Shown here: positions 8,902 through 15,453 of the stretch, one piece after another
Layout of the letters: the number at the start of each line of letters is the position of its first letter
Numbering within the stretch: the stretch's first letter is position 1
From: Pseudomonadota bacterium
Lineage (GTDB): Bacteria; Pseudomonadota; Alphaproteobacteria; Azospirillales; Azospirillaceae
DNA length: 64,000 bases
Assembly (NCBI GenBank): GCA_023423695.1
Contig: JAFAFA010000046.1
Span: 62,001-126,000, forward strand
Direction of reading: 5' to 3'
Notes under the pieces: generated by a model
The model's database searches: none
Told to the model about the DNA's origin: nothing
What the model saw: the letters and a program-made list of their open reading frames with translations, nothing else
Position numbers and translations under genes: made by a program

Positions 8902-8928
8902 GTTGTCCGGGCGGTTCGTCGTCGAACC
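8894..8928 (-). promoter_or_regulatory. Tandem hexaloop hairpins, candidate NasT/ANTAR antiterminator target
   Basis: In transcript order, hairpin P1 has stem GGTTC/GAACC with loop GACGAC (8928-8913). Three bases later hairpin P2 has stem CGGAC/GTCCG with loop AACGGC (8909-8894). ANTAR-domain proteins such as NasR and NasT are known to bind paired hairpins whose six-base loops carry A at position 1 and G at position 4. P2 fits exactly; P1 has G4 but G at position 1. Binding that stabilises P2 would block the terminator that shares its sequence and allow nirB expression. This is inferred; no nasS/nasT genes lie in the window. Confidence 0.65.
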
Positions 8929-9021
8929 AGAGCCAAATCCGCACGTCGTCGCACGGCATTGGCCGATGTTGCGGGCACTGGCGACGTTGCTGGCGCCCGC
9001 TGTTGTCTCGGCATTCCCTTT

Positions 9022-9036
9022 ACAATCCGCGTGCCA
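9022..9036 (-). promoter_or_regulatory. Sigma-54 (RpoN)-type promoter for nirB-nirD-nasA-cobA
   Basis: The minus strand reads TGGCACGCGGATTGT, matching the -24/-12 consensus TGGCACG-N4-TTGC except for the last base. Transcription would start near 9011 and produce the leader with the hexaloop hairpins and terminator. A sigma-54 promoter fits nitrogen control by NtrC. No clear NtrC site was identified. Confidence 0.6.
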
Positions 9037-9181
9037 ACTGCCGGACTGGCGGACCTGTACGGGAAAACTCAAGGGATTCTGCGGAGTCCTGCCTGGATTT
9101 ACACCCAAGACCTAGGTGCCTATTTTTAGACCATCCTTAGGTGCTGCACAAAGGATGACCACGCCGGCTTGTGTGCGCCGC

Positions 9182-9273
9182 AAAAATCGGCAAAGGGCAT
9201 AGAGGCCCCAAGTAGCATTTCATACCTTCCGCTGGGTCATAGTCAGCAAAATCAACCGCTTCGGCCGATTTTT
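9182..9273. repeat. 10-bp inverted repeat between the divergent nitrate promoters
   Basis: AAAAATCGGC at 9182-9191 and GCCGATTTTT at 9264-9273 are exact inverted copies, 72 bp apart, and end 17 bp before the nrtA -24 element. They could be a pair of activator sites or a looping operator. The protein that would bind them cannot be named from sequence. Confidence 0.5.
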
Positions 9274-9290
9274 CAGCAAAAGCCATCCTT

Positions 9291-9306
9291 TGGCATGAGG
9301 CTTGCG
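9291..9306 (+). promoter_or_regulatory. Sigma-54-type promoter for nrtA-nrtB-nrtCD
   Basis: TGGCATGAGGCTTGCG matches the -24/-12 consensus TGGCAYG-N4-TTGC at every informative position, with correct spacing between GG and GC. The predicted start is near 9317. This leaves a leader of about 255 bases before the nrtA GTG start, and the first hexaloop hairpin begins only about 6 bases into it. Confidence 0.7.
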
Positions 9307-9322
9307 GGGAGGAAGGTCAGAG

Positions 9323-9387
9323 ACGCGCCAACGACGGTGCGTGCATCCCAAGCGTCCAATGATGGGCCAGCCCCGGCAGTGTTGCCG
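9323..9387 (+). promoter_or_regulatory. Two A1/G4 hexaloop hairpins in the nrtA leader
   Basis: Hairpin 1 (9323-9342) pairs ACGCGCC with GGTGCGT (7 bp, one G-U) around loop AACGAC. Hairpin 2 (9374-9387) pairs CGGC with GCCG around loop AGTGTT. Both loops have A1 and G4, the ANTAR recognition signature. A longer alternative fold is also possible: 9337-9344 pairs with 9458-9465 and 9350-9358 with 9437-9445, which would break hairpin 1. No strong terminator follows, so the mechanism is less clear than for nirB. Confidence 0.5.
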
Positions 9388-9570
9388 ACCCCGGTATCGA
9401 CAGACCTTTTCAAAAGGCTTTTCCGGTCGATCCCACTGGACGCTTTCGACGGCCAAGGCACGCACGAGCCATCTGCCCGAAAAACAGCCAGTCCGGGACT
9501 TGCCCAGAAAATCGACACCGGTGTCGCACGCCCGACCGCTGGTCCGGATTTCAGAGATGGAGCAACCGAC

Positions 9571-10974
9571 GTGGCCCAGTCCTTCCGCACCACCTCCCGC
9601 CCTCTCCGCCACCTTCTCGCATCCGCGGCTGCCGTCATCGCCCTGACCGCAGGCGTCTCTGCCATCGCCGCCCCGCTCGACGTCGAAAAGGACCAGTTGA
9701 AGCTGGGCTTCATCAAGCTGACCGACATGGCGCCGCTCGCCATCGCCGCCGAAAAGGGCTTCTTCGAGGATGAAGGCCTCTCCGTTACGCTGGAGCCGCA
9801 GGCGAACTGGAAGGTCCTGCTCGACCGCGTGATCTCCGGCGAGCTGGACGGCGCCCACATGCTGGCCGGCCAGCCGCTGGGCGCCACCATCGGTTTCGGC
9901 ACCAAGGCGCACATCGTCACCGCCTTTTCCATGGACCTGAACGGCAACGGCATCACGCTGTCGAACGAGGTCTGGCAGAAGATGAAAGCGAATGTGCCGA
10001 AGGGCGCCGACGGCAAGCCGGTCCACCCGATCAAGGCCGACGCGCTGAAGCCGGTGATCGCCCAGTACAAGGCGGAGGGCAAGCCCTTCAACATGGGCAT
10101 GGTCTTCCCGGTCTCGACCCACAATTACGAGTTGCGCTATTGGCTGGCCTCGGGCGGGATCAACCCCGGCTTCTACAGTCCGACCGACGTGTCGGGCCAG
10201 ATCGGCGCCGATGCGCTGCTGTCCGTCACCCCGCCGCCGCAGATGCCGGCGACGCTGGAGGCCGGCACCATCTACGGCTACAGCGTCGGCGAGCCGTGGA
10301 ACCAGCAGGCGGTGATGAAGGGCATCGGCGTCCCGGTCATCACCGACACCGAGATCTGGAAGAACAATCCCGAGAAGGTCTTCGGTGTCACCGACGAGTG
10401 GGCCAGCAAGAACCCCAAGACCCATCTGGCCGTCGTCAAGGCGCTGATCCGCGCCGCCCAATGGCTGGACGAGAACAACAACGCCAACCGCGCCGAAGCG
10501 GTGAAGATCCTGGCGAAGTCCGAATATGTCGGTGCCGACGCCAAGGTCATCGCCAATTCGATGACCGGCACCTTCGAGTATGAGAAGGGCGACAAGCGCG
10601 ACGTTCCCGACTTCAACGTCTTCTTCCGCTACAACGCCACATATCCCTTCTATTCCGACGCTGTCTGGTACCTGACCCAGATGCGCCGCTGGGGCCAGAT
10701 CGCCGAGGCCAAGCCGGATGCCTGGTACGACGAGACCGCCCGCAGCGTCTACAAGCCGGACGTCTATCTGCAGGCAGCAAAGCTGCTGGTCGAGGAGGGC
10801 AAGGTCAAGCAGGCCGACTTCCCGTGGAAGAGCGACGGCTACAAGCCGGTCGATACCGGCTTCATCGACGGCATCCCCTATGACGGCCGCAAGCCGAACG
10901 ACTACCTCGCCAAGCAGCCCATCGGCCTGAAGGGCGACCAGAAAGTCGAGGGCGGTCAGGTGGTGGGCGGGTAA
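9571..10974 (+). CDS. nrtA: Nitrate ABC transporter, periplasmic binding protein
   Basis: Encodes 467 residues of the NrtA/CmpA family, with the characteristic segment LGFIKLTDMAPLAIAAEKGFFEDEG and a later GQPLGATIG. It binds nitrate in the periplasm and delivers it to NrtB. An N-terminal signal region with Arg residues and a long Ala-rich hydrophobic core precedes the mature part. I chose the GTG at 9571 because GGAG lies 8 bases upstream and the signal peptide follows directly. The frame stays open far upstream, but that stretch lies in the leader and looks non-coding. It is the first gene of the rightward operon with nrtB and nrtCD, divergent from nirB. Confidence 0.92.
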   Translation: MAQSFRTTSRPLRHLLASAAAVIALTAGVSAIAAPLDVEKDQLKLGFIKLTDMAPLAIAAEKGFFEDEGLSVTLEPQANWKVLLDRVISGELDGAHMLAGQPLGATIGFGTKAHIVTAFSMDLNGNGITLSNEVWQKMKANVPKGADGKPVHPIKADALKPVIAQYKAEGKPFNMGMVFPVSTHNYELRYWLASGGINPGFYSPTDVSGQIGADALLSVTPPPQMPATLEAGTIYGYSVGEPWNQQAVMKGIGVPVITDTEIWKNNPEKVFGVTDEWASKNPKTHLAVVKALIRAAQWLDENNNANRAEAVKILAKSEYVGADAKVIANSMTGTFEYEKGDKRDVPDFNVFFRYNATYPFYSDAVWYLTQMRRWGQIAEAKPDAWYDETARSVYKPDVYLQAAKLLVEEGKVKQADFPWKSDGYKPVDTGFIDGIPYDGRKPNDYLAKQPIGLKGDQKVEGGQVVGG

Positions 10975-10984
10975 GCGCCCGCCC

Positions 10985-11031
10985 GATGCCCCCTCCCTAA
11001 CCCTCCCCCGCCTTTGGCGGTGGAGGGGGCA
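10985..11031. repeat. Single-hairpin GC palindrome related to the 105-bp element
   Basis: The nrtA-nrtB gap holds CTCCCCCGCC, then TTT, then GGCGGTGGAG, with flanking CCCTAACC. CCCTAACCCTCCCCCGC is shared exactly with the reverse complement of one arm of the element at 24807-24911. It may stabilise the nrtA message or dampen read-through into nrtB. Confidence 0.65.
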
Positions 11032-11079
11032 AGCGTAGCCGACGCCCCCGCGCCCGCCGACAGCTCAGGACAACCCGCC

Positions 11080-12159
11080 ATGACCAGCCTGACCGATACT
11101 TCCGCCGACCTCGCCCGCGCCCAGCGCAAGGCCCGCCGCGCACATGCGCTGAACCGCATCGCCTCCGCCCTGACCACAATCGGCCTCGGCTGGCTGGCGC
11201 CGCTGCTGCGGCTGGCCGCCGGGGAGAACCCGCGGCAGCAGGGCGTCGAGCTGTGGCGCCAGATGGGCATCCCGCTGACCGCCATCCTGCTGTTCCTCGC
11301 CGCCTGGGGCTGGGCCGCCCCACAGGTGCAGACCAGCCTCGGCGCCATCCCCGGCCCGGCCCAGGTGTGGGAGCAGGCGACCAACCTCTATGCCGACCAC
11401 AAGGCCGAACGCGCCAAGGAAGCCGCCTTCTACGACCGGCAGTCCAAGCGCAACGCCGAGATCCTGGCGAAGGATCCGAAGGCGGAGGTGAAGACCCGCC
11501 CCTATGCCGGCAAGCCGACCTACCTCGACCAGATCGTCACCAGCCTGAAGACGGTCTTCACCGGCTTCCTGCTTGGCGCCCTGGTGGCAGTGCCGCTGGG
11601 GGTGGCGAGCGGCCTGTCGCCGACGGTCAACGCCGCGATCAACCCGCTGATCCAGATCTTCAAGCCGGTGTCGCCGCTGGCCTGGCTGCCGCTGGTCACC
11701 ATGGTGGTCAGCGCCACCGTGTCGGGCAGCGACCCGCTGTTCGAGAAGTCCTTCCTGACCTCCGCCATCACCGTCACGCTGTGCTCGCTGTGGCCGACCC
11801 TGATCAACACGGCGGTCGGCGTCTCCTCCATCGACCGCGACCTGATGAATGTCGGCAAGGTGCTGCAGCTGTCGGGCTTCACCATGGTACGCCGCCTCGT
11901 GCTGCCGTCCGCCCTGCCCTACATCTTCACCGGGCTGCGGCTGTCGCTGGGCGTGGGCTGGATGGTGCTGATCGCGGCGGAGATGCTGGCCCAGAATCCC
12001 GGCCTCGGCAAATTCGTCTGGGACGAGTTCCAGAACGGCTCCTCCAGCTCGCTGGCCAAGATCATGGTGGCGGTCTTCACCATCGGCCTGATCGGCTTCC
12101 TGCTCGACCGCCTGATGCTGGCGCTGCAGTCCGCCGTCAGCCACAGCCCCGCCCGCTAA
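11080..12159 (+). CDS. nrtB: Nitrate ABC transporter permease
   Basis: Encodes 359 residues. One membrane helix near residue 70 is followed by a hydrophilic periplasmic insert rich in Lys and Glu, and then the usual five-helix BPD_transp_1 permease core. The core carries an EAA-type loop (VGKVLQLSGFTMVRRLVLPSALPYIFTGLRLSLG). This long N-terminal extension is common in proteobacterial NrtB/NtrB. The ATG at 11080 has AGGA upstream. NrtB forms the channel between NrtA and the ATPase encoded 18 bp downstream. Confidence 0.92.
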   Translation: MTSLTDTSADLARAQRKARRAHALNRIASALTTIGLGWLAPLLRLAAGENPRQQGVELWRQMGIPLTAILLFLAAWGWAAPQVQTSLGAIPGPAQVWEQATNLYADHKAERAKEAAFYDRQSKRNAEILAKDPKAEVKTRPYAGKPTYLDQIVTSLKTVFTGFLLGALVAVPLGVASGLSPTVNAAINPLIQIFKPVSPLAWLPLVTMVVSATVSGSDPLFEKSFLTSAITVTLCSLWPTLINTAVGVSSIDRDLMNVGKVLQLSGFTMVRRLVLPSALPYIFTGLRLSLGVGWMVLIAAEMLAQNPGLGKFVWDEFQNGSSSSLAKIMVAVFTIGLIGFLLDRLMLALQSAVSHSPAR

Positions 12160-12177
12160 GCGAAGGAGACGACGGCC

Positions 12178-13842
12178 ATGGCGATCCTGGACCTGAAGGG
12201 CGTATCGAAATCCTATGGCGGCACGACCGTTCTGCGCGACATCGACCTGTCGATCGAAGAGGGCGAGTTCGTCGCCATCGTCGGCTTCTCCGGCTCCGGC
12301 AAGTCGACGCTGATCAACCTGATCGCCGGTCTGGCGATGGCGGACGCCGGCGAGGTGCTGTACCGCGGCAAGCCGATCACCGGCCCCGGCCCGGAGCGCG
12401 GCCTCGTCTTCCAGTCCTATTCGCTGATGCCCTGGCTCAGCGTGAAGGAGAATGTCGCCCTGGCGGTGGACGCCGTCCACAAGGCGAAGGGCGGCACCGA
12501 ACGCGGCGTGCTGACCCGCCGGGCGGTGGAGACGGTCGGTCTCGGCCATGCCACCGACCGCCGGCCGAAGGAACTGTCGGGCGGCATGCGCCAGCGCGTC
12601 GGCTTCGCCCGCGCGCTCGCCATGAGCCCAGAGATTCTGCTGCTGGACGAGCCGCTGTCGGCGCTCGACGCCCTGACCCGCGCCAAGCTGCAGGACGAGA
12701 TCGAGGCGATCTGGCGCAAGGACCGCAAGACCGTCATCCTCATCACCAACGATGTGGACGAGGCGATCCTGCTGGCCGACCGCATCATCCCGCTGACGCC
12801 CGGCCCGAATGCCACGCTCGGTCCCGCCTTCACCGTCGATCTGCCGCGCCCGCGCGACCGCACCGCCGTCAATCATGATGAGGATTTCAAGCGCCTGCGC
12901 GCCGAGGTCACCGCCTATCTGATGGAGGTCGGCGTCGCCCGCGCCACCGGCAGCGATGACGGACTTGTCCTGCCCGACGTGAAGCCGATCACCGCCTCGC
13001 CGCCGCCCAAGGCCTATGTCGAGGCGATGGGCGGACGCGGGATGGAGGACCGTTATCTCGAATTCACCCGCCTGACCAAGACCTTCGCCACGCCGAAGGG
13101 TCCGCTGACCGTGGTGGACGGCTTCGACCTGAAGATGCGCAAGGGGGAGTTCGTCTCGCTGATCGGCCATTCCGGCTGCGGCAAGTCCACCGTGCTGTCG
13201 ATGGTGGCGGGCCTCGCCGACGTGACCAGCGGCGGTATCGTGCTGGACGGCAAGGAGGTGGACGGCGCCGGCCCCGACCGCGCCGTGGTGTTTCAGGCCC
13301 CCAGCCTGTTCCCCTGGCTGACCGCCTACGAGAACGTCATGCTCGGCGTCGACCGCGTCTTCCCCCATGCCAGCAAGGTCGAGCGCGCCGACATCGCCCG
13401 CTATTACCTCGCCCGCGTGGGCTTGGGCGACAGCATGGACCGCAAGGCGTTGGAACTGTCCAACGGCATGAAGCAGCGGGTCGGCATCGCCCGCGCCTTC
13501 GCCCTGTCACCCAAGCTGCTGCTGCTCGACGAGCCCTTCGGCATGCTCGACAGCCTGACCCGCTGGGAGTTGCAGGAGGTGCTGATGGAGGTGTGGGCGC
13601 GCACCAAGGTGACGGCGGTCTGCGTCACCCATGACGTGGACGAGGCGCTGCTGCTGGCCGACCGGGTGGTGATGATGACCAACGGCCCGAACGCCAAGAT
13701 CGGCTATATCCTGACCGTCGACATTCCCCACCCGCGCACCCGTCAGGCCCTGCTGGAGCACCCGCGCTATTACGACTACCGCGAGGAGTTGCTGAACTTC
13801 CTGGAAGGCGGCCACGCCGGGGCGCCGAAAAAGGCGGCATAA
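12178..13842 (+). CDS. nrtD: Nitrate ABC transporter ATPase, two ATPase domains fused
   Basis: Encodes 554 residues with two complete ABC ATPase domains in one chain. The first (about residues 1-240) has Walker A GFSGSGKST, signature LSGGMRQR and Walker B ILLLDEP. The second (about 290-540) has GHSGCGKST, signature LSNGMKQR and LLLLDEP. In cyanobacteria the two ATPases are separate proteins, NrtC and NrtD, with NrtC carrying a solute-binding regulatory domain. Here both ATPases are fused and that regulatory domain is absent. An AAGGAG ribosome site precedes the ATG. It hydrolyses ATP to drive nitrate uptake through NrtB. The symbol is approximate (nrtCD). Confidence 0.9.
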   Translation: MAILDLKGVSKSYGGTTVLRDIDLSIEEGEFVAIVGFSGSGKSTLINLIAGLAMADAGEVLYRGKPITGPGPERGLVFQSYSLMPWLSVKENVALAVDAVHKAKGGTERGVLTRRAVETVGLGHATDRRPKELSGGMRQRVGFARALAMSPEILLLDEPLSALDALTRAKLQDEIEAIWRKDRKTVILITNDVDEAILLADRIIPLTPGPNATLGPAFTVDLPRPRDRTAVNHDEDFKRLRAEVTAYLMEVGVARATGSDDGLVLPDVKPITASPPPKAYVEAMGGRGMEDRYLEFTRLTKTFATPKGPLTVVDGFDLKMRKGEFVSLIGHSGCGKSTVLSMVAGLADVTSGGIVLDGKEVDGAGPDRAVVFQAPSLFPWLTAYENVMLGVDRVFPHASKVERADIARYYLARVGLGDSMDRKALELSNGMKQRVGIARAFALSPKLLLLDEPFGMLDSLTRWELQEVLMEVWARTKVTAVCVTHDVDEALLLADRVVMMTNGPNAKIGYILTVDIPHPRTRQALLEHPRYYDYREELLNFLEGGHAGAPKKAA

Positions 13843-13882
13843 CCCCGTCCCATCCCCCGGAAAGCCCACCGAAGACCCATCG

Positions 13883-13917
13883 ACAAGCTGGCCCCGCGGG
13901 ACCAGCTTGTTGTTTTT
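13883..13917 (+). terminator. Rho-independent terminator after the nrt operon
   Basis: ACAAGCTGG and CCAGCTTGT form a 9-bp stem with a 10-base loop, followed by TGTTTTT. It lies 40 bp after the last nrt gene and before the aldo/keto reductase. Confidence 0.85.
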
Positions 13918-13943
13918 CGGCGAGACAGACGGGAGAGAGGAAG

Positions 13944-14780
13944 ATGAAGCGCGTGACCCTGCCGGACGGCACCGAGGTCCCGGCTCTCGGCCAGGGCACC
14001 TGGATGATGGCGGAGGGCCGCGGCGACCGCGCCGCCGAGATCGCCGCCATCCGGGCCGGCATCGACCGCGGCATGACCCTCATCGACACCGCCGAGATGT
14101 ATGGCGACGGCGCGTCGGAGGAGCTGGTGGGCGAGGCCATCGCCGGCCGCCGCGACGGGCTGTTCATCGTCACCAAGGTTCTGCCCAGCAATGCGTCCCG
14201 CATCGGCACGGTCAAGGCCTGCGAGCGCAGCCTGAAGCGGCTGGGGATCGACCGCATCGACCTCTACCTGCTGCACTGGCGCGGCGGCGTGCCGCTGGAG
14301 GAGACGGTGGAGGCCTTCGAGCTGCTGCGCCAGTCCGGCAAGATCGCCCGCTGGGGCGTGTCCAACTTCGACGTCGACGATCTGGACGAGCTGGGGGAGG
14401 TCACCGACCTGCACGGCTGCGCGGTCAACCAGGTGCTCTACAACCCCGAACACCGCGGCATCGAATACGACCTTCTGCCCTTCCAGCACACCGCGCGGAT
14501 GCCGGTGATGGCCTATTCCCCCATCGGTCAGGGCGGCCGGCTGCTGCGCTCCCCAGCATTGCTGGCCGTGGCGAAGCGGCACAAAGCCACTCCGGCGCAG
14601 GTGGCGCTGGCATGGGCGCTGCGGCAGCAGGGCGTGATCGCGATCCCCAAGGCAGGAACCACGGCGCACGCCATCGAGAACGCCGAGGCGCTCAACCTGA
14701 CCCTGACCGGCGAGGACATCGCGGAGATCGACAAGGCTTTCCCGCCGCCCAAGCGCAAGCAGCCGCTGGCGATGTTGTGA
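13944..14780 (+). CDS. Aldo/keto reductase
   Basis: Encodes 278 residues forming the (beta/alpha)8 barrel of NADPH-dependent aldo/keto reductases. The catalytic tetrad is visible: Asp48 and Tyr53 in IDTAEMYGDG, Lys78 in FIVTKVLP and His111 in LYLLHW. The NADPH-binding end IPKAGTTAHAIENAEA is present. The likely role is reduction of small aldehydes or ketones; the natural substrate is unknown. A good GGAAG ribosome site lies before the ATG. The gene is bounded by terminators on both sides, so it is probably transcribed alone. Confidence 0.9.
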   Translation: MKRVTLPDGTEVPALGQGTWMMAEGRGDRAAEIAAIRAGIDRGMTLIDTAEMYGDGASEELVGEAIAGRRDGLFIVTKVLPSNASRIGTVKACERSLKRLGIDRIDLYLLHWRGGVPLEETVEAFELLRQSGKIARWGVSNFDVDDLDELGEVTDLHGCAVNQVLYNPEHRGIEYDLLPFQHTARMPVMAYSPIGQGGRLLRSPALLAVAKRHKATPAQVALAWALRQQGVIAIPKAGTTAHAIENAEALNLTLTGEDIAEIDKAFPPPKRKQPLAML

Positions 14781-14806
14781 GGATTGCGGCAGATCGTTGA
14801 AATGGC

Positions 14807-14840
14807 GAAGGCCGCCAACCCGTTCCGGTTGGCGGCCTTC
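14807..14840. terminator. Bidirectional hairpin between the aldo/keto reductase and the tRNA genes
   Basis: GAAGGCCGCCAACC and GGTTGGCGGCCTTC pair perfectly over 14 bp with a 6-base loop, between two convergent units. U-tracts are weak on both sides, so its strength as an intrinsic terminator is uncertain. Confidence 0.6.
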
Positions 14841-14844
14841 AGAA

Positions 14845-14920
14845 TGGTGGTCCCGACTGGGATTGAACCAGTGACCCCTACGATGTCAACGTAGTGCTCT
14901 CCCGCTGAGCTACGAGACCA
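14845..14920 (-). tRNA. tRNA-Val (anticodon GAC)
   Basis: 76 bases including an encoded CCA. The acceptor stem TGGTCTC/GGGACCA, the D-arm TAGCTCAGC...GAGC and the T-arm GGTTCAATCCC are all present. The anticodon stem CTACG/CGTAG encloses loop TTGACAT, giving GAC. It is the last gene of the tRNA cluster in transcription order. Confidence 0.95.
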
Positions 14921-14949
14921 CGGGAACCCTAGAACTGTCGCTCCAGTAA

Positions 14950-15024
14950 TGGAGCGGGCGAAGGGATTCGAACCCTCGACCCCAACCTTGGCAAGGTTGT
15001 GCTCTACCCCTGAGCTACGCCCGC
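14950..15024 (-). tRNA. tRNA-Gly (anticodon GCC)
   Basis: 75 bases with encoded CCA. The acceptor stem GCGGGCG/CGCCCGC, a D-arm with TAGCTCAGGGG and the T-arm GGGTTCGAATCCC are present. The anticodon stem CAACC/GGTTG encloses TTGCCAA, giving GCC. Confidence 0.95.
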
Positions 15025-15028
15025 AAAG

Positions 15029-15105
<77 letters not shown>

Positions 15106-15178
15106 GCTGAGGAGCGGCGCCTTTTACAAGACATCACCCCGATAGACAAGACCTAAACTCTACCAGAACCTTCAGAAG

Positions 15179-15254
<76 letters not shown>

Positions 15255-15292
15255 ACTATACTTCTGCTACCCTTCACCAACACATGAAGTGT

Positions 15293-15379
15293 TGGTGCGC
15301 TTGGAGGGAGTCGAACCCCCACGGCCTTTCAGCCACTAGGACCTGAACCTAGCGCGTCTACCAGTTCCGCCACAAGCGC
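15293..15379 (-). tRNA. tRNA-Leu (anticodon CAG)
   Basis: 87 bases with encoded CCA and the long variable arm (TGGCTGAAAGGCCG) of a class II tRNA. The acceptor stem is GCGCTTG/CAAGCGC. The anticodon stem CTAGG/CCTAG encloses TTCAGGT, giving CAG. It is the first tRNA in transcription order of the five-gene cluster. Confidence 0.95.
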
Positions 15380-15453
15380 TTTCCCCGCACCGCGTTGGGC
15401 GCCGCGGGGAGCGCCTATGTAGCGGGATGGCCCGCGGCCCGCAAGCACAGAAT

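Noticed and set aside
9100..9290. NtrC-binding sites upstream of the nitrate promoters
   Set aside because: Sequences such as GGTGCTGCAC near 9138 have the wrong half-site spacing for NtrC, so no site is annotated.
11065..13368. 767-codon minus-strand open frame over nrtB/nrtCD
   Set aside because: Shadow of the transporter genes; rich in Gln, His, Gly and Ala with no recognisable fold or ribosome site.
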